64,000 nucleotides of DNA, taken from Campylobacter sp. RM16704. Its GTDB lineage: Bacteria > Campylobacterota > Campylobacteria > Campylobacterales > Campylobacteraceae. Location of the stretch: assembly GCF_000816245.1 (NCBI RefSeq), contig NZ_CP007769.1, positions 218,464 through 282,463 of the forward strand. The letters are read 5' to 3'. The notes below the pieces were generated by a model that was given only the letters and a program-made list of their open reading frames with translations, was not told the origin of the DNA and searched no databases. Position numbers and translations under genes: made by a program. Every line of letters begins with the position of its first letter. Position 1 is the first letter of the stretch. Positions 37,492 through 46,382 of this stretch are shown one piece after another.

Positions 37492-38856
37492 ATGGGTGTG
37501 AGTGTATTTGATATGAGGTTGCTTCAAGATTCTTGGAGCACCCCTGCAATGAGAGCTATTTTTAGTGAAGAAAATAGAATTCAAAAATGGCTTGATGTAG
37601 AAGCTGCTTTGGCAAAGGCTCAAGCAAAACTTGGCATTATCCCTAATGAAGCAGCTATAGAAATAGCTAAAAAAGCTCATTATAAATTTATGGACATGGA
37701 TTTTATTTTTGCTGAATTTAAAAAGACTAAACACCCTTTAGTACCTACTGTGCGTGGTTTGGAAAAAGCTTGCGAAAATGGTTTGGGAGAATATGTGCAT
37801 TTTGGAGTTACTACTCAAGATATTATAGATACGGGTATAGTTTTACAATTTAAAGAAGCTATGGCTTTAATCAAGCAAGATTTAAAAGATATAGCTAAAA
37901 ATTTAGCAAAAATCGCAAAAGAGCATAAAAATACTGCTATGATGGGAAGAACCTTAGCTTTACAAGCTTTACCTATAACTTTTGGACACAAAGTTGCAAT
38001 TTGGCTTAGTGAATTAAACCGCCACTATGAAAGAATTGCTGAACTTGAAAAAAGATTATATGTGGGATTAATTGTAGGTGCAGTAGGAACTAAAGCAAGC
38101 TTAAGTGACAAGGCTAATGAAGTAGAAAAACTTACTTTAGAAAGCTTAGGTTTAGAAGTTCCTGATATCTCATGGCAACCAGCAAGAGATCGTTTTATTG
38201 AGCTTGGTTATGTTTTGGGTAATATTAATGCAACCTTTAACAAAATTGCACATCAGCTTTTAATTTTAGCTCATAATGAAATCGATGAAATTGCTGAGCC
38301 TTTTGGAAAAGGTCAAGTAGGAAGCTCTACTATGCCTCATAAAAGAAATCCTGCAGTAAGTGAAAACGCAGTGACTGTAAGTAATGCCCTAAGAGCAAAT
38401 ATTGCAATTTTAAGCGATATAGAAAGACATGAGCATGAAAGAGATGGCCAAGTTTGGAAAATGGAATGGAAGCTTTTACCAGAAGCATTTTTAATGCTTT
38501 CAGTGGTATTGGCAAATATGAAATTTGTCTTTGATGATTTAGAAGTTAAAAAAGACAAAATGTTAAAAAATCTTGATACGCTTAATGGTTTTGTATTAGC
38601 AGAACGCGTGATGTTTGCTTTGAGTGATCATTATGGTAAGCAACATGCACATGAAATTGTTTATGAAAATGCTATGAGAGGTATAGAAAATCATAAAACT
38701 TTTAAAGAAGTTTTACTTGAAGATGAGCGTGTAAGTAAGGTTTTAAGTGAAAAAGATATTGATACTTTAATGGATGCTACAACTTATGTAGGTTATGCAC
38801 CAAAATTAGTTGATGAGTTCTTAGAAAAAATTGCTAATGCACCAATTCTAAAGTAG
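37492..38856 (+). CDS. Fumarase/aspartase-superfamily C-N lyase (adenylosuccinate lyase-like)
   Basis: A 454-aa lyase with the superfamily's flexible catalytic loop GSSTMPHKRNP at residues 277-287 and the earlier HFGVTTQDIIDTG and GRTLALQALPITFGHK motifs, closest in pattern to the adenylosuccinate lyase / carboxymuconate cycloisomerase branch. Such enzymes release fumarate from N-succinyl compounds. Its place among RidA, a PLP lyase and an MmgE/PrpD protein argues for a catabolic role, not purine synthesis. Counterpart of Cj1394. Only 3 bp separate it from the PLP-enzyme gene. Confidence 0.87.
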   Translation: MGVSVFDMRLLQDSWSTPAMRAIFSEENRIQKWLDVEAALAKAQAKLGIIPNEAAIEIAKKAHYKFMDMDFIFAEFKKTKHPLVPTVRGLEKACENGLGEYVHFGVTTQDIIDTGIVLQFKEAMALIKQDLKDIAKNLAKIAKEHKNTAMMGRTLALQALPITFGHKVAIWLSELNRHYERIAELEKRLYVGLIVGAVGTKASLSDKANEVEKLTLESLGLEVPDISWQPARDRFIELGYVLGNINATFNKIAHQLLILAHNEIDEIAEPFGKGQVGSSTMPHKRNPAVSENAVTVSNALRANIAILSDIERHEHERDGQVWKMEWKLLPEAFLMLSVVLANMKFVFDDLEVKKDKMLKNLDTLNGFVLAERVMFALSDHYGKQHAHEIVYENAMRGIENHKTFKEVLLEDERVSKVLSEKDIDTLMDATTYVGYAPKLVDEFLEKIANAPILK

Positions 38857-38862
38857 GAAAAA

Positions 38863-40203
38863 ATGTATTTAAGTGAAAAATTAGCCGAATTTATCGTAAA
38901 TTTAGACTATGAAGCTATTCCTAGTGAAGTAAAGCAAAGAGCAAAAGAGCTTATGCTTGATGCACTAGGAACGGCTTTAGCTGCTAAAAATGAAGCTTGT
39001 GTTTTAAATGCAACTAAGGCCTTTGAAGCCTTAAGTGTAAATCCTAGTGAAAAAATTTGGAGTGAAGATAAAAAGCTTGATGTAATTTATGCTGCGATGG
39101 TAAATGCTATTGCAGCACATGCCCTTGATTTTGATGATACTCATACTGAAGCTATTTTGCACGCTAGTGCAATTTTGACTCCACTTTGTTTAACTTATGG
39201 ATTTAGTGTAAGTAAAGATGGGAAGAAAGTTTTAAAAGCCTTTATTGTTGGTTGGGAAGTTGCTGCTAGAGTGGGTATAGCAAGTAAAGGAAGTTTCCAT
39301 AAACGCGGGTTTCATACTACAGCTATAGCAGGAATTTTTGGTAGTGTGGCTGCAAATTGTGTTTTGCTTGATTTAAACAAAGAGCAAATCATTAATGCTT
39401 TAGGTTTGGCAGGAAGTTTTGCAAGCGGAGTAAATGAGTTTTTATCTAATGGATCTAATTCTAAAGTTTTACACATAGCTAATGCTTTGAAAAATGGAAT
39501 TTTAGTAGCAAATTTTGCAAAAGCTAATATGAGTGGTCCTTTGAGTATATTTGAAGGAAGAGATAATATCTTTAGAACTTTTGGTTTAGAAGAAGAATGT
39601 GATAAAAGCGAACTTTGCAAGGGCTTAAATGAAATTTGGCAAATAATGCAAGTTTCGCTAAAACCTTATCCAAGCTGTCATTTTGCACATGGGCTTATTG
39701 ATTGTGCTATGAGCTTAAGAAATGATGGCTTAAAAGTACAAGATATAAAAAGCATACATTGCTTTGTAGATGAGGTGCCAATTTCATTTATATGTGATCC
39801 AATCGAAGTAAAATACACACCACAAAGTGCTTATGCCGCCAAATTTTCCATGCCTTTTTTAATGGCTTTGGCATTTTTTGATGGTAAAATTACTTTAAAA
39901 TCTTATGAAGACTTAAATAGAGCTGAACTAATAGAATTTGCTAAAAAAATCAGCTATGAGAAGAAAAAATCTACTGGTTTCCCTAAATATTTTCCAGGAC
40001 ATTTAGAAGCTGTTTTAAATGATGGAAGAGTAATTAAAAAAGATGTACTGATTAATAAAGGAAATTTTGACAATCCTTTAAGTTTTGATGAATTAAAAGA
40101 TAAATTTCTTTCTAATGCTAGCATAGCACTTTCTTTAGAAAAGGCTGAGGAGTTAGTCAAAAAGCTTCAAAATTTAGAAAATATAAATGGTTTTGATTTC
40201 TAG
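38863..40203 (+). CDS. MmgE/PrpD family protein (dehydratase/epimerase fold)
   Basis: A 446-aa MmgE/PrpD member with typical segments: ALDFDDTHTEAILHASAILTP (about residues 86-106), KRGFHTTAIAGIFGSVAANCVLL and KPYPSCHFAHGLIDCAM. Known members include 2-methylcitrate dehydratase, cis-aconitate decarboxylase and iminodisuccinate epimerase. Next to a C-N lyase, the epimerase activity is the most attractive analogy, since iminodisuccinate epimerase pairs with such a lyase in degraders of iminodisuccinate-type chelators. This is inference. In C. jejuni NCTC 11168 the counterpart Cj1395 is, as I recall, a pseudogene. Last gene of the operon; a strong terminator follows. Confidence 0.85.
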   Translation: MYLSEKLAEFIVNLDYEAIPSEVKQRAKELMLDALGTALAAKNEACVLNATKAFEALSVNPSEKIWSEDKKLDVIYAAMVNAIAAHALDFDDTHTEAILHASAILTPLCLTYGFSVSKDGKKVLKAFIVGWEVAARVGIASKGSFHKRGFHTTAIAGIFGSVAANCVLLDLNKEQIINALGLAGSFASGVNEFLSNGSNSKVLHIANALKNGILVANFAKANMSGPLSIFEGRDNIFRTFGLEEECDKSELCKGLNEIWQIMQVSLKPYPSCHFAHGLIDCAMSLRNDGLKVQDIKSIHCFVDEVPISFICDPIEVKYTPQSAYAAKFSMPFLMALAFFDGKITLKSYEDLNRAELIEFAKKISYEKKKSTGFPKYFPGHLEAVLNDGRVIKKDVLINKGNFDNPLSFDELKDKFLSNASIALSLEKAEELVKKLQNLENINGFDF

Positions 40204-40226
40204 CAATCTCATTTTTTGAGATTGCT
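40202..40226 (+). terminator. Terminator of the RidA-MmgE operon
   Basis: Perfect 10-bp stem AGCAATCTCA / TGAGATTGCT with a T5 loop, followed by a T-rich tail; it begins inside the stop codon. Confidence 0.85.
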
Positions 40227-40259
40227 TATTATTTTAAAAAATAAATAATTTAATTTTTT

Positions 40260-40265
40260 ATATAA
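40260..40265 (+). promoter_or_regulatory. Probable -10 box of feoAB
   Basis: TATAAT in TTTTTATATAATATC, about 32 bp before feoA. No convincing Fur box is readable in the short gap upstream. Confidence 0.45.
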
Positions 40266-40296
40266 TATCTTATCTTAGTTTTTATCAAGGAAAAAC

Positions 40297-40524
40297 ATGA
40301 CTTTGGATGTTTTAAAAGATAATGAAGAAGCTATTATAATAGGATTTGGCGCTGATAAGCAACTTTTAGCAAGGCTTTTTAGTTTTGGCTTTGCAAAAAA
40401 TAAAAAAATTAAAAAAATCCGTTCTTCTATGGCAAATTCTACTATTATGGTAGAGCTTGATACAGCTTGTGTAATTTTAAGATCAAACGAAGCTAAAATA
40501 ATACAAATTTCAAAAGATTTTTAA
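40297..40524 (+). CDS. feoA: Ferrous iron transport protein A
   Basis: FeoA is a small SH3-like cytosolic partner of FeoB. The 75-aa protein has the typical size and a basic middle (FAKNKKIKKIRSSMA). TAATG overlap joins its stop to the start of feoB. The pair matches Cj1397-Cj1398, next to the Cj1395-type gene as in C. jejuni. Confidence 0.85.
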   Translation: MTLDVLKDNEEAIIIGFGADKQLLARLFSFGFAKNKKIKKIRSSMANSTIMVELDTACVILRSNEAKIIQISKDF

Positions 40525-42551
40525 TGAAAAAAATCATTATTGCCTTAGTGGGTCAGCCAAATGTTGGAAAAAGTTTATTAATCAATGCACTTTGTAAAGC
40601 CAATATGAAGGTTGGAAATTTTAGTGGCGTTACGGTTGAAAAGGCTGAAGCTAGATTAGTTTATAAAAACTATGAGTTTGAATTTATAGATTTACCAGGA
40701 ACTTATGCATTAGATGGTTATAGCGAAGAGGAAAAAATCACAAAAGAGTTTTTAAAAAAAGGTAATTTTGATCTTGTAGTAAACGTGCTTGATTCTACAA
40801 ATTTAGAACGTAATTTAATCTTAAGTGCTAGTTTAATAGACGCTAAAGTTAAAATGATTATGGCTTTAAATATGCAAGATGAAGCCAAAAATGAAGGTTT
40901 TGATATAAATTTTAAAGTTTTATCAGAACTTTTCAATACTCCTTGTATTGGTGTTTGTGCTAAAACCAAAGAAAATTTAAATACACTTTTGGATTTAATC
41001 ATTTCAACTCACAAAGCTAAATTTGAACCCAAAGAACGCATTTTTAGTGACATCATAGAAGAAGAGCTTGTAAAAATAAGTGATTTTTTAAATAAAAACA
41101 ATATAACCTATTTGAATTTTTCCACTAAAGACTTAGCACTTGCTTTGCTTAAAAGTGAAGCTAATATTGCTATTTCTCATTCTTTGAGAAAAATACTTGA
41201 TGAAGCTTTAGAAAAAATTTATATGGCTTATCATAGTAAAGACATAGAAAGTATTTTTAAAGAAGAGCTTGTTGATTTTGCAAATGGTATATGTATTAAA
41301 GTTTTAAGCAAGAGTATTAAATATAAAAATCATACGAAAGAAATTGATTCTATTTTAATAAATAAATATTTAGGAATTCCTATATTTTTATTTTTTATGT
41401 GGGCTTTGTTTCAGCTAACCTTTACTTTAGGGCAAATTCCTATGGATTATATAGAGGGATTTTTTGCTACTTTAGGTGAGATGGTAAAAAGTAATATTAG
41501 TAATGACTTTATAGCTTCAGCCTTAGCTGATGGTATTTTAGGTGGAGTTGGTGCTGTAGTGACTTTTTTACCAAACATAATGATTTTATTTTTTGGTATA
41601 GCCTTGCTTGAAACAACTGGATATATGGCTAGGGTTGCATTTTTATTAGATGGAATTTTATATAAATTTGGATTGCATGGTAAAAGTTTTATTCCTTTGA
41701 TCACGGGTTTTGGTTGTTCAGTGCCTGCTTTTATGGCTACAAGAACTTTAAAAAATAAAAAAGATAGATTATTAACTCTTTTTATTATTAATTTTATGAG
41801 TTGTGGCGCGAGGCTTCCTGTATATGTGCTTTTTGTTGGGGTATTTTTTCCTACTGAAGTGGCAGGGAATTATCTTTTTGGGATTTATCTTTTAGGTGCA
41901 TTTTTGGGTTTGATTGCAGCTAAAATTTTAAGAATGAGTGCTTTTAGAGGACAAGATGAACCCTTTGTAATGGAAATGCCAAAATATAGAATGCCAAATT
42001 GGAATTTGGTATGGTTTATGGTGTTTAACAAAGCCAAAATGTATTTAAAAAAAGCAGGAACATTTATTTTGATAGCTTCCTTGCTTATTTGGTTTGCGAG
42101 TAATTTTCCTATGCAAAAAAATAATATTCAAGATACTTTAAGTCAAAAACTTCAGATAGAAAATAGTTATCTTGGGCAATTTGGTAAAGCAATAGAGCCT
42201 ATTTTTGCACCACTTGACTTTGATTGGAAACTTAGTGTTTCTTTGGTAAGTGGTTTAGCTGCTAAAGAAGTGATGATTTCTACCATGGGCGTACTTTATT
42301 CTTTAGGCAATGAAGTTGATGAAACAAGTTCAAATTTACAAGAGGTTATAAAAGAAAATATCCCTTTTAGCACAGCTATTGCCTATATTTTATTTGTGAT
42401 GATTTATAATCCTTGTTTTGCAGCTACCATAGTATTTACTAAAGAATCAGGAAGTAAAAAATATACTTTATATTTATTTTTATTTACCTGTTTAAGTGCA
42501 TATTTAACAGCATTTATGGGATTAAGTATAGTCAATTTATTTCATCACTAA
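40524..42551 (+). CDS. feoB: Ferrous iron transport protein B
   Basis: FeoB is the inner-membrane Fe(II) transporter with a GTPase domain. G1 is GQPNVGKS (residues 10-17), G3 is DLPGTYALDGYSEEE, G4 is NMQDEA. A helical spacer precedes the membrane part (from about residue 285), which has both Cys- or Gly-rich gate segments: GFGCSVPAFMATRTL and GLAAKEVMISTMGVLY. Length 675 aa. It ends with a membrane helix close to the stop. An untranslated stretch of 392 bp follows. Confidence 0.95.
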   Translation: MKKIIIALVGQPNVGKSLLINALCKANMKVGNFSGVTVEKAEARLVYKNYEFEFIDLPGTYALDGYSEEEKITKEFLKKGNFDLVVNVLDSTNLERNLILSASLIDAKVKMIMALNMQDEAKNEGFDINFKVLSELFNTPCIGVCAKTKENLNTLLDLIISTHKAKFEPKERIFSDIIEEELVKISDFLNKNNITYLNFSTKDLALALLKSEANIAISHSLRKILDEALEKIYMAYHSKDIESIFKEELVDFANGICIKVLSKSIKYKNHTKEIDSILINKYLGIPIFLFFMWALFQLTFTLGQIPMDYIEGFFATLGEMVKSNISNDFIASALADGILGGVGAVVTFLPNIMILFFGIALLETTGYMARVAFLLDGILYKFGLHGKSFIPLITGFGCSVPAFMATRTLKNKKDRLLTLFIINFMSCGARLPVYVLFVGVFFPTEVAGNYLFGIYLLGAFLGLIAAKILRMSAFRGQDEPFVMEMPKYRMPNWNLVWFMVFNKAKMYLKKAGTFILIASLLIWFASNFPMQKNNIQDTLSQKLQIENSYLGQFGKAIEPIFAPLDFDWKLSVSLVSGLAAKEVMISTMGVLYSLGNEVDETSSNLQEVIKENIPFSTAIAYILFVMIYNPCFAATIVFTKESGSKKYTLYLFLFTCLSAYLTAFMGLSIVNLFHH

Positions 42552-42943
42552 AAAAGATTATATTTATATTGTTTTTGCTCTGAAAGAGTTTTTCTAAAAT
42601 GCATTAATTTAATATAAATTAATATATTCAATTTTTGCTTTTTTAAATATATTAATATTTTATAAACAATATGAGCTGATTTGAGTTATAATTAGTTTGT
42701 ATAGTTAAAAATTTTGAAGTTTTAGTTTATTTATAGAAATAATTTTATTTGCATAAAAGCTTATTTTGCAAGATTGGTTTTTAAATTATTAGAATATATT
42801 TTTTTGAATTTTATATAACTATAAAACATAAAGTTTTTATAATCTTTAAAATAACTATTTTTTGTAATAATCTTTAATTTAAACAAGAAATTTATTTTTT
42901 TATTGTAAAATACAGTTTAATTTTTTAAAACTAGGAGATAAAA
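42552..42943. other. Long AT-rich intergenic region between feoB and acpP
   Basis: No convincing gene is visible in these 392 bp. It holds a TATAAT at 42687-42692 with no gene behind it, which could start a small RNA or a long acpP leader, and a TAAAAT at 42906-42911 in the context TTATTGTAAAAT, 33 bp before acpP, the likely acpP promoter. A 4-bp hairpin with T5 at 42578-42593 may be a weak feoB terminator. Confidence 0.5.
42906..42911 (+). promoter_or_regulatory. Probable -10 box of acpP
   Basis: TAAAAT in the context TTTATTGTAAAAT, with an AGGAGA RBS 7 bp before the start codon. Confidence 0.5.
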
Positions 42944-43177
42944 ATGGCAATTTTTGATGATGTAAAAAAAGTAGTTGTTGAACAACTTAGTGTTGATGAA
43001 GATGCAGTTAAGATGGAATCTAAAATTATTGAGGATTTAGGTGCTGATTCTTTAGATGTTGTTGAATTAGTTATGGCTTTAGAAGAAAAATTTGATGTAG
43101 AAATTCCAGATAGTGATGCTGAAAAATTAGTAAAAATCGAAGATGTTGTTAATTATATAGAAAATCTTCAAAAATAA
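42944..43177 (+). CDS. acpP: Acyl carrier protein
   Basis: ACP carries growing acyl chains on 4'-phosphopantetheine. The 77-aa acidic protein has the attachment motif GADSLD with Ser36, modified by AcpS (encoded at 27090-27446). First gene of acpP-fabF-accA, the same order as Cj0441-Cj0443. Strong RBS. Confidence 0.97.
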   Translation: MAIFDDVKKVVVEQLSVDEDAVKMESKIIEDLGADSLDVVELVMALEEKFDVEIPDSDAEKLVKIEDVVNYIENLQK

Positions 43178-43205
43178 TTTTAACTTTTTTGACAAGGAGT
43201 GCGGT

Positions 43206-44420
43206 TTGAAACGCGTTGTAGTAACAGGTATAGGAATGATCAATGCCCTTGGTTTAGATAAAGATAGTTCGTTTAAAGCTATTTGTGATGGTAAAAGCGG
43301 TGTTGATAAAATTACTCTTTTTGACACCACTGATTTTCCGGTACAAATTGCTGCTGAAGTAAAAAATTTTGATCCTTTAAGTGTTTGTGATGCTAAAGAG
43401 GTTAAAAAGATAGATCGTTTTATACAACTTGGTATTAAGGCAGCAAGAGAAGCTATGGAAGATGCTAAATTTGACGAAATTTTAAGCAAAGAAGAATTTG
43501 GTGTAGTTTCAGCAGCTGGTATAGGTGGTTTACCAAATATAGAAAAAAATTCCGTTACTTGTGCTCAGCGTGGGCCACGTAAAATTACTCCTTTTTTCAT
43601 ACCTTCAGCTTTGGTTAATATGCTTGGTGGGATTATTTCAATCGAGCATGGATTACAAGGGCCGAATATCTCATGTGTTACTGCTTGTGCAGCAGGAACT
43701 CATGCTATAGGTGAAGCTTATAAAAGCATAGCCTTGGGCAATGCAGATAAAATGCTTGTAGTAGGAGCTGAAGCAGCTATTTGTGCTGTGGGTATTGGTG
43801 GTTTTGCTGCTATGAAGGCGCTTTCAACTAGAAATGATGATCCAGCTAAGGCTTCAAGACCTTTTGATAAAGAAAGAGATGGTTTTGTAATGGGTGAGGG
43901 TGCTGGTGCATTGGTTTTTGAAGAATACGAAGCTGCCAAAAAGCGTGGTGCAAAAATTTATGCTGAATTAATTGGATTTGGAGAAAGTGCAGATGCACAT
44001 CATATCACTTCTCCTACTTTAGAAGGACCACTGCGTGCCATGAAAAAAGCTTTAAAAATGGCAAAAAATCCAAAAGTAGATTATATTAATGCCCATGGAA
44101 CTTCTACTCCAGTAAATGATAAAAATGAAACAGCAGCTATTAAAGAACTTTTTAAAGATCAAATTCCTTTAGTGAGTTCTACAAAAGGACAAATAGGACA
44201 TTGTTTAGGTGCTGCTGGTGCAATTGAGGCTGTTATTTCTTTAATGGCACTTGATCAAGGCATACTTCCACCAACTATTAATCAAATTTCAGCAGATGAG
44301 GAATGTGATCTTGATTATATACCAAATGTTGCAAGAAAGAGTGAAATAAATGTGGTAATGAGTAATTCTTTTGGATTTGGTGGAACAAACGGCTGTGTTA
44401 TTTTTAAAAAAGTAGATTAA
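43206..44420 (+). CDS. fabF: 3-oxoacyl-[acyl-carrier-protein] synthase II
   Basis: FabF condenses malonyl-ACP with acyl-ACP in chain elongation. Active-site Cys161 is in [15 protein letters not shown], with the catalytic His residues in [15 protein letters not shown] and [13 protein letters not shown], and the C-terminal SFGFGGTN. Length 404 aa. It starts with TTG after an AAGGAG, and accA begins 1 bp after its stop. Confidence 0.96.
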   Translation: MKRVVVTGIGMINALGLDKDSSFKAICDGKSGVDKITLFDTTDFPVQIAAEVKNFDPLSVCDAKEVKKIDRFIQLGIKAAREAMEDAKFDEILSKEEFGVVSAAGIGGLPNIEKNSVTCAQRGPRKITPFFIPSALVNMLGGIISIEHGLQGPNISCVTACAAGTHAIGEAYKSIALGNADKMLVVGAEAAICAVGIGGFAAMKALSTRNDDPAKASRPFDKERDGFVMGEGAGALVFEEYEAAKKRGAKIYAELIGFGESADAHHITSPTLEGPLRAMKKALKMAKNPKVDYINAHGTSTPVNDKNETAAIKELFKDQIPLVSSTKGQIGHCLGAAGAIEAVISLMALDQGILPPTINQISADEECDLDYIPNVARKSEINVVMSNSFGFGGTNGCVIFKKVD

Positions 44421-44421
44421 A

Positions 44422-45357
44422 ATGGCTTCTTATTTAGATTTTGAAAAAAATATTCAACAAATTGATGAAGATTTAGCAAATGCAAAAATCAAAGGTGATG
44501 ATGAAGCGGTAAAAATTCTAGAAAAAAATCTTGAAAAGGAAACTCAAAAAGTTTATAAAAATTTAAGCGATTATCAACGTTTACAACTCGCAAGACATCC
44601 TGATCGTCCTTATGCGCTTGATTATATACAAGCTATATTGAGTGATGCTTATGAAATTCATGGCGATCGTGCTTTTAGAGATGATCCTGCTATTGTGTGT
44701 TATGCAGGTTATATAGGTGGAAAAAAGGTTATAGCTATAGGAGAGCAAAAGGGTAGAGGAACTAAAGATAAGCTTCATAGAAATTTTGGTATGCCACATC
44801 CTGAAGGATATAGAAAGGCTCTAAGAGTAGCAAAGATGGCTGAAAAATTTGAGATACCTATACTGTTTTTAGTAGATACTCCAGGTGCTTATCCAGGAGT
44901 TGGTGCTGAAGAGCGTGGTCAAAGTGAGGCTATAGCAAGAAATTTATATGAATTAAGTGCTCTTAAAACTATTACTGTAGCAGTAGTTATAGGCGAAGGA
45001 GGTAGTGGTGGAGCTTTAGCTATAGGTGTAGCTGATAAACTTGCTATGATGAAAAATTCTGTTTTTTCTGTAATTTCTCCAGAGGGTTGTGCTGCTATTT
45101 TATGGAATGATCCATCAAAAATAGAGGTTGCTACCAAAGCAATGAAAGTAACTGCTGATGATTTAAAAAATCAAGGTTTAATAGATGATGTTATTGAAGA
45201 ACCAGTCAGTGGGGCTCATAGGGACAAAGATAACGCTATTAAAAATTTAAGTGATTATGTCTTAAAAGCTATAGAAGAGTTAGAAAAATATGATAAAAGA
45301 GAATTAGTCGCTATAAGAATGCAAAAAGTTTTTAAATTTGGGGTTTTTTCTGAATAA
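44422..45357 (+). CDS. accA: Acetyl-CoA carboxylase carboxyltransferase subunit alpha
   Basis: AccA, with AccD, transfers carboxyl from biotin to acetyl-CoA, giving malonyl-CoA. Length 311 aa with the carboxyltransferase motifs [30 protein letters not shown] and [15 protein letters not shown], then [13 protein letters not shown]. The position right after fabF places it in one transcript with acpP and fabF, a sensible fatty-acid synthesis unit. Confidence 0.96.
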   Translation: MASYLDFEKNIQQIDEDLANAKIKGDDEAVKILEKNLEKETQKVYKNLSDYQRLQLARHPDRPYALDYIQAILSDAYEIHGDRAFRDDPAIVCYAGYIGGKKVIAIGEQKGRGTKDKLHRNFGMPHPEGYRKALRVAKMAEKFEIPILFLVDTPGAYPGVGAEERGQSEAIARNLYELSALKTITVAVVIGEGGSGGALAIGVADKLAMMKNSVFSVISPEGCAAILWNDPSKIEVATKAMKVTADDLKNQGLIDDVIEEPVSGAHRDKDNAIKNLSDYVLKAIEELEKYDKRELVAIRMQKVFKFGVFSE

Positions 45358-45401
45358 TTTATATTTTATATAAATTTCAATTTTTTTTAAAAAAACTATT
45401 G

Positions 45402-45407
45402 TATAAT
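45402..45407 (+). promoter_or_regulatory. -10 box of tRNA-Phe
   Basis: TATAAT in TATTGTATAATTAC, 21 bp before the mature tRNA 5' end. Confidence 0.6.
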
Positions 45408-45428
45408 TACAACTTCAATTTTGTTAAT

Positions 45429-45504
45429 GGTTGGATAGCTCAGTCGGTAGAGCAGCAGACTGAAAATCTGCGTGTCGGCAGTTCGATTCTGCCTCTAACC
45501 ACCA
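45429..45504 (+). tRNA. tRNA-Phe (GAA)
   Basis: Complete cloverleaf of 76 nt including an encoded CCA. Acceptor arms are GGTTGGA and TCTAACC with one G-T pair. The D arm is GCTC/GAGC, the anticodon stem CAGA/TCTG encloses CTGAAAA with anticodon GAA, and the T arm GGCAGTTCGATTCTGCC is standard. Its last ten bases overlap the end of the convergent DUF455 gene. Confidence 0.97.
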
Positions 45505-46298
45505 TTTTTATTATAAAGATTGTTTAATTCTTTAAGTTCGCTTTCATTAAATCCAGCTTGTATTCTAGCTTTTTTATTATATATTTTTCCTAAGAGACTA
45601 AATTCTTTGTATGCTTTACAAAGGTCTATGTAGTTATCATTTTCTTTTTTAGCAAAATTCCACCAAAAATTCCCCTTGTATACATGTTTTATTTCATCAT
45701 TTAAAATAATGGTAAAAATTTCATCAAATAAGCATTTTACTGGATGATTTGTAGTTTTTAATTTTTCTAAAACAAAAGGATTAGCATCGAGTCCTTTTGC
45801 CTCAAGTCCTCTATGCACTATACCCATTCTGTGAGCAAGATTGTCTTTGGTTAAAAACAGAGCTTTTTCAAGATTATCATGTGCATGAAAGTCTCCATAT
45901 TTAAAACCTAATTCATTTAAAGTTTTTTCCAAAAGTAAAAAATGCTTAATTTCTTCATCAGCTACTTCAAGCCAGTCTTGATAAAAGTTCAATGGTAAGT
46001 TTTTAAATCTATAGCTAGCATCTAAAGCCAAATTTATAGCACTATACTCTATATGTGCAACAGAATGTAAAATTTTAGCCAAAGATAAAGTGCTATTTGC
46101 CTCTTTTGGGCGTCTTATTTTCATAGGATGTATGATTTTAACTTGTGAATTCTCATTAATGATAGCTTGATGAGAATGATCAAAAGTATACAAATTAGCT
46201 TTAAAATTTTCATAAAAATTATTAAAATCATAAATTTTTTGAAGAATATCTTTTTGATATAAAATTTTTTCTAACTCTATAAAAAAATTTCTTGCCAT
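45495..46298 (-). CDS. DUF455 family ferritin-like protein
   Basis: A 267-aa protein with two ferritin-type metal motifs: ILHSVAHIEYSAINLALDA (about residues 75-93), EVADEEIKHFLLLE (about 112-125) and, later, IILNDEIKHVYKGNFWW. ExxH pairs suggest a di-iron or similar centre. The family's function is not established. The stop codon and last residues (NGG) are read from the complement of the tRNA-Phe acceptor end, so the C-terminus is fixed by the tRNA. It is transcribed away from the kps genes. Confidence 0.8.
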   Translation of the reverse strand: MARNFFIELEKILYQKDILQKIYDFNNFYENFKANLYTFDHSHQAIINENSQVKIIHPMKIRRPKEANSTLSLAKILHSVAHIEYSAINLALDASYRFKNLPLNFYQDWLEVADEEIKHFLLLEKTLNELGFKYGDFHAHDNLEKALFLTKDNLAHRMGIVHRGLEAKGLDANPFVLEKLKTTNHPVKCLFDEIFTIILNDEIKHVYKGNFWWNFAKKENDNYIDLCKAYKEFSLLGKIYNKKARIQAGFNESELKELNNLYNKNGG

Positions 46299-46336
46299 TT
46301 TTCAACCTCTATTAAATATTATATAAGATAAAAAAG

Positions 46337-46342
46337 TATAAT
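46337..46342 (+). promoter_or_regulatory. Probable -10 box of the kps operon
   Basis: TATAAT in AAAGTATAATATA, 41 bp upstream of kpsM. Confidence 0.5.
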
Positions 46343-46382
46343 ATAAAAATTTTGAAAATTTAAAAAAAGGTTTGCTAAAAAT

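Noticed and set aside
40227-40296. Fur box in front of feoA
   Set aside because: The AT-rich gap has no palindrome close enough to the Fur pattern to name.
42578-42593. Strong terminator after feoB
   Set aside because: The stem has only 4 bp; I noted it as weak within the intergenic entry only.
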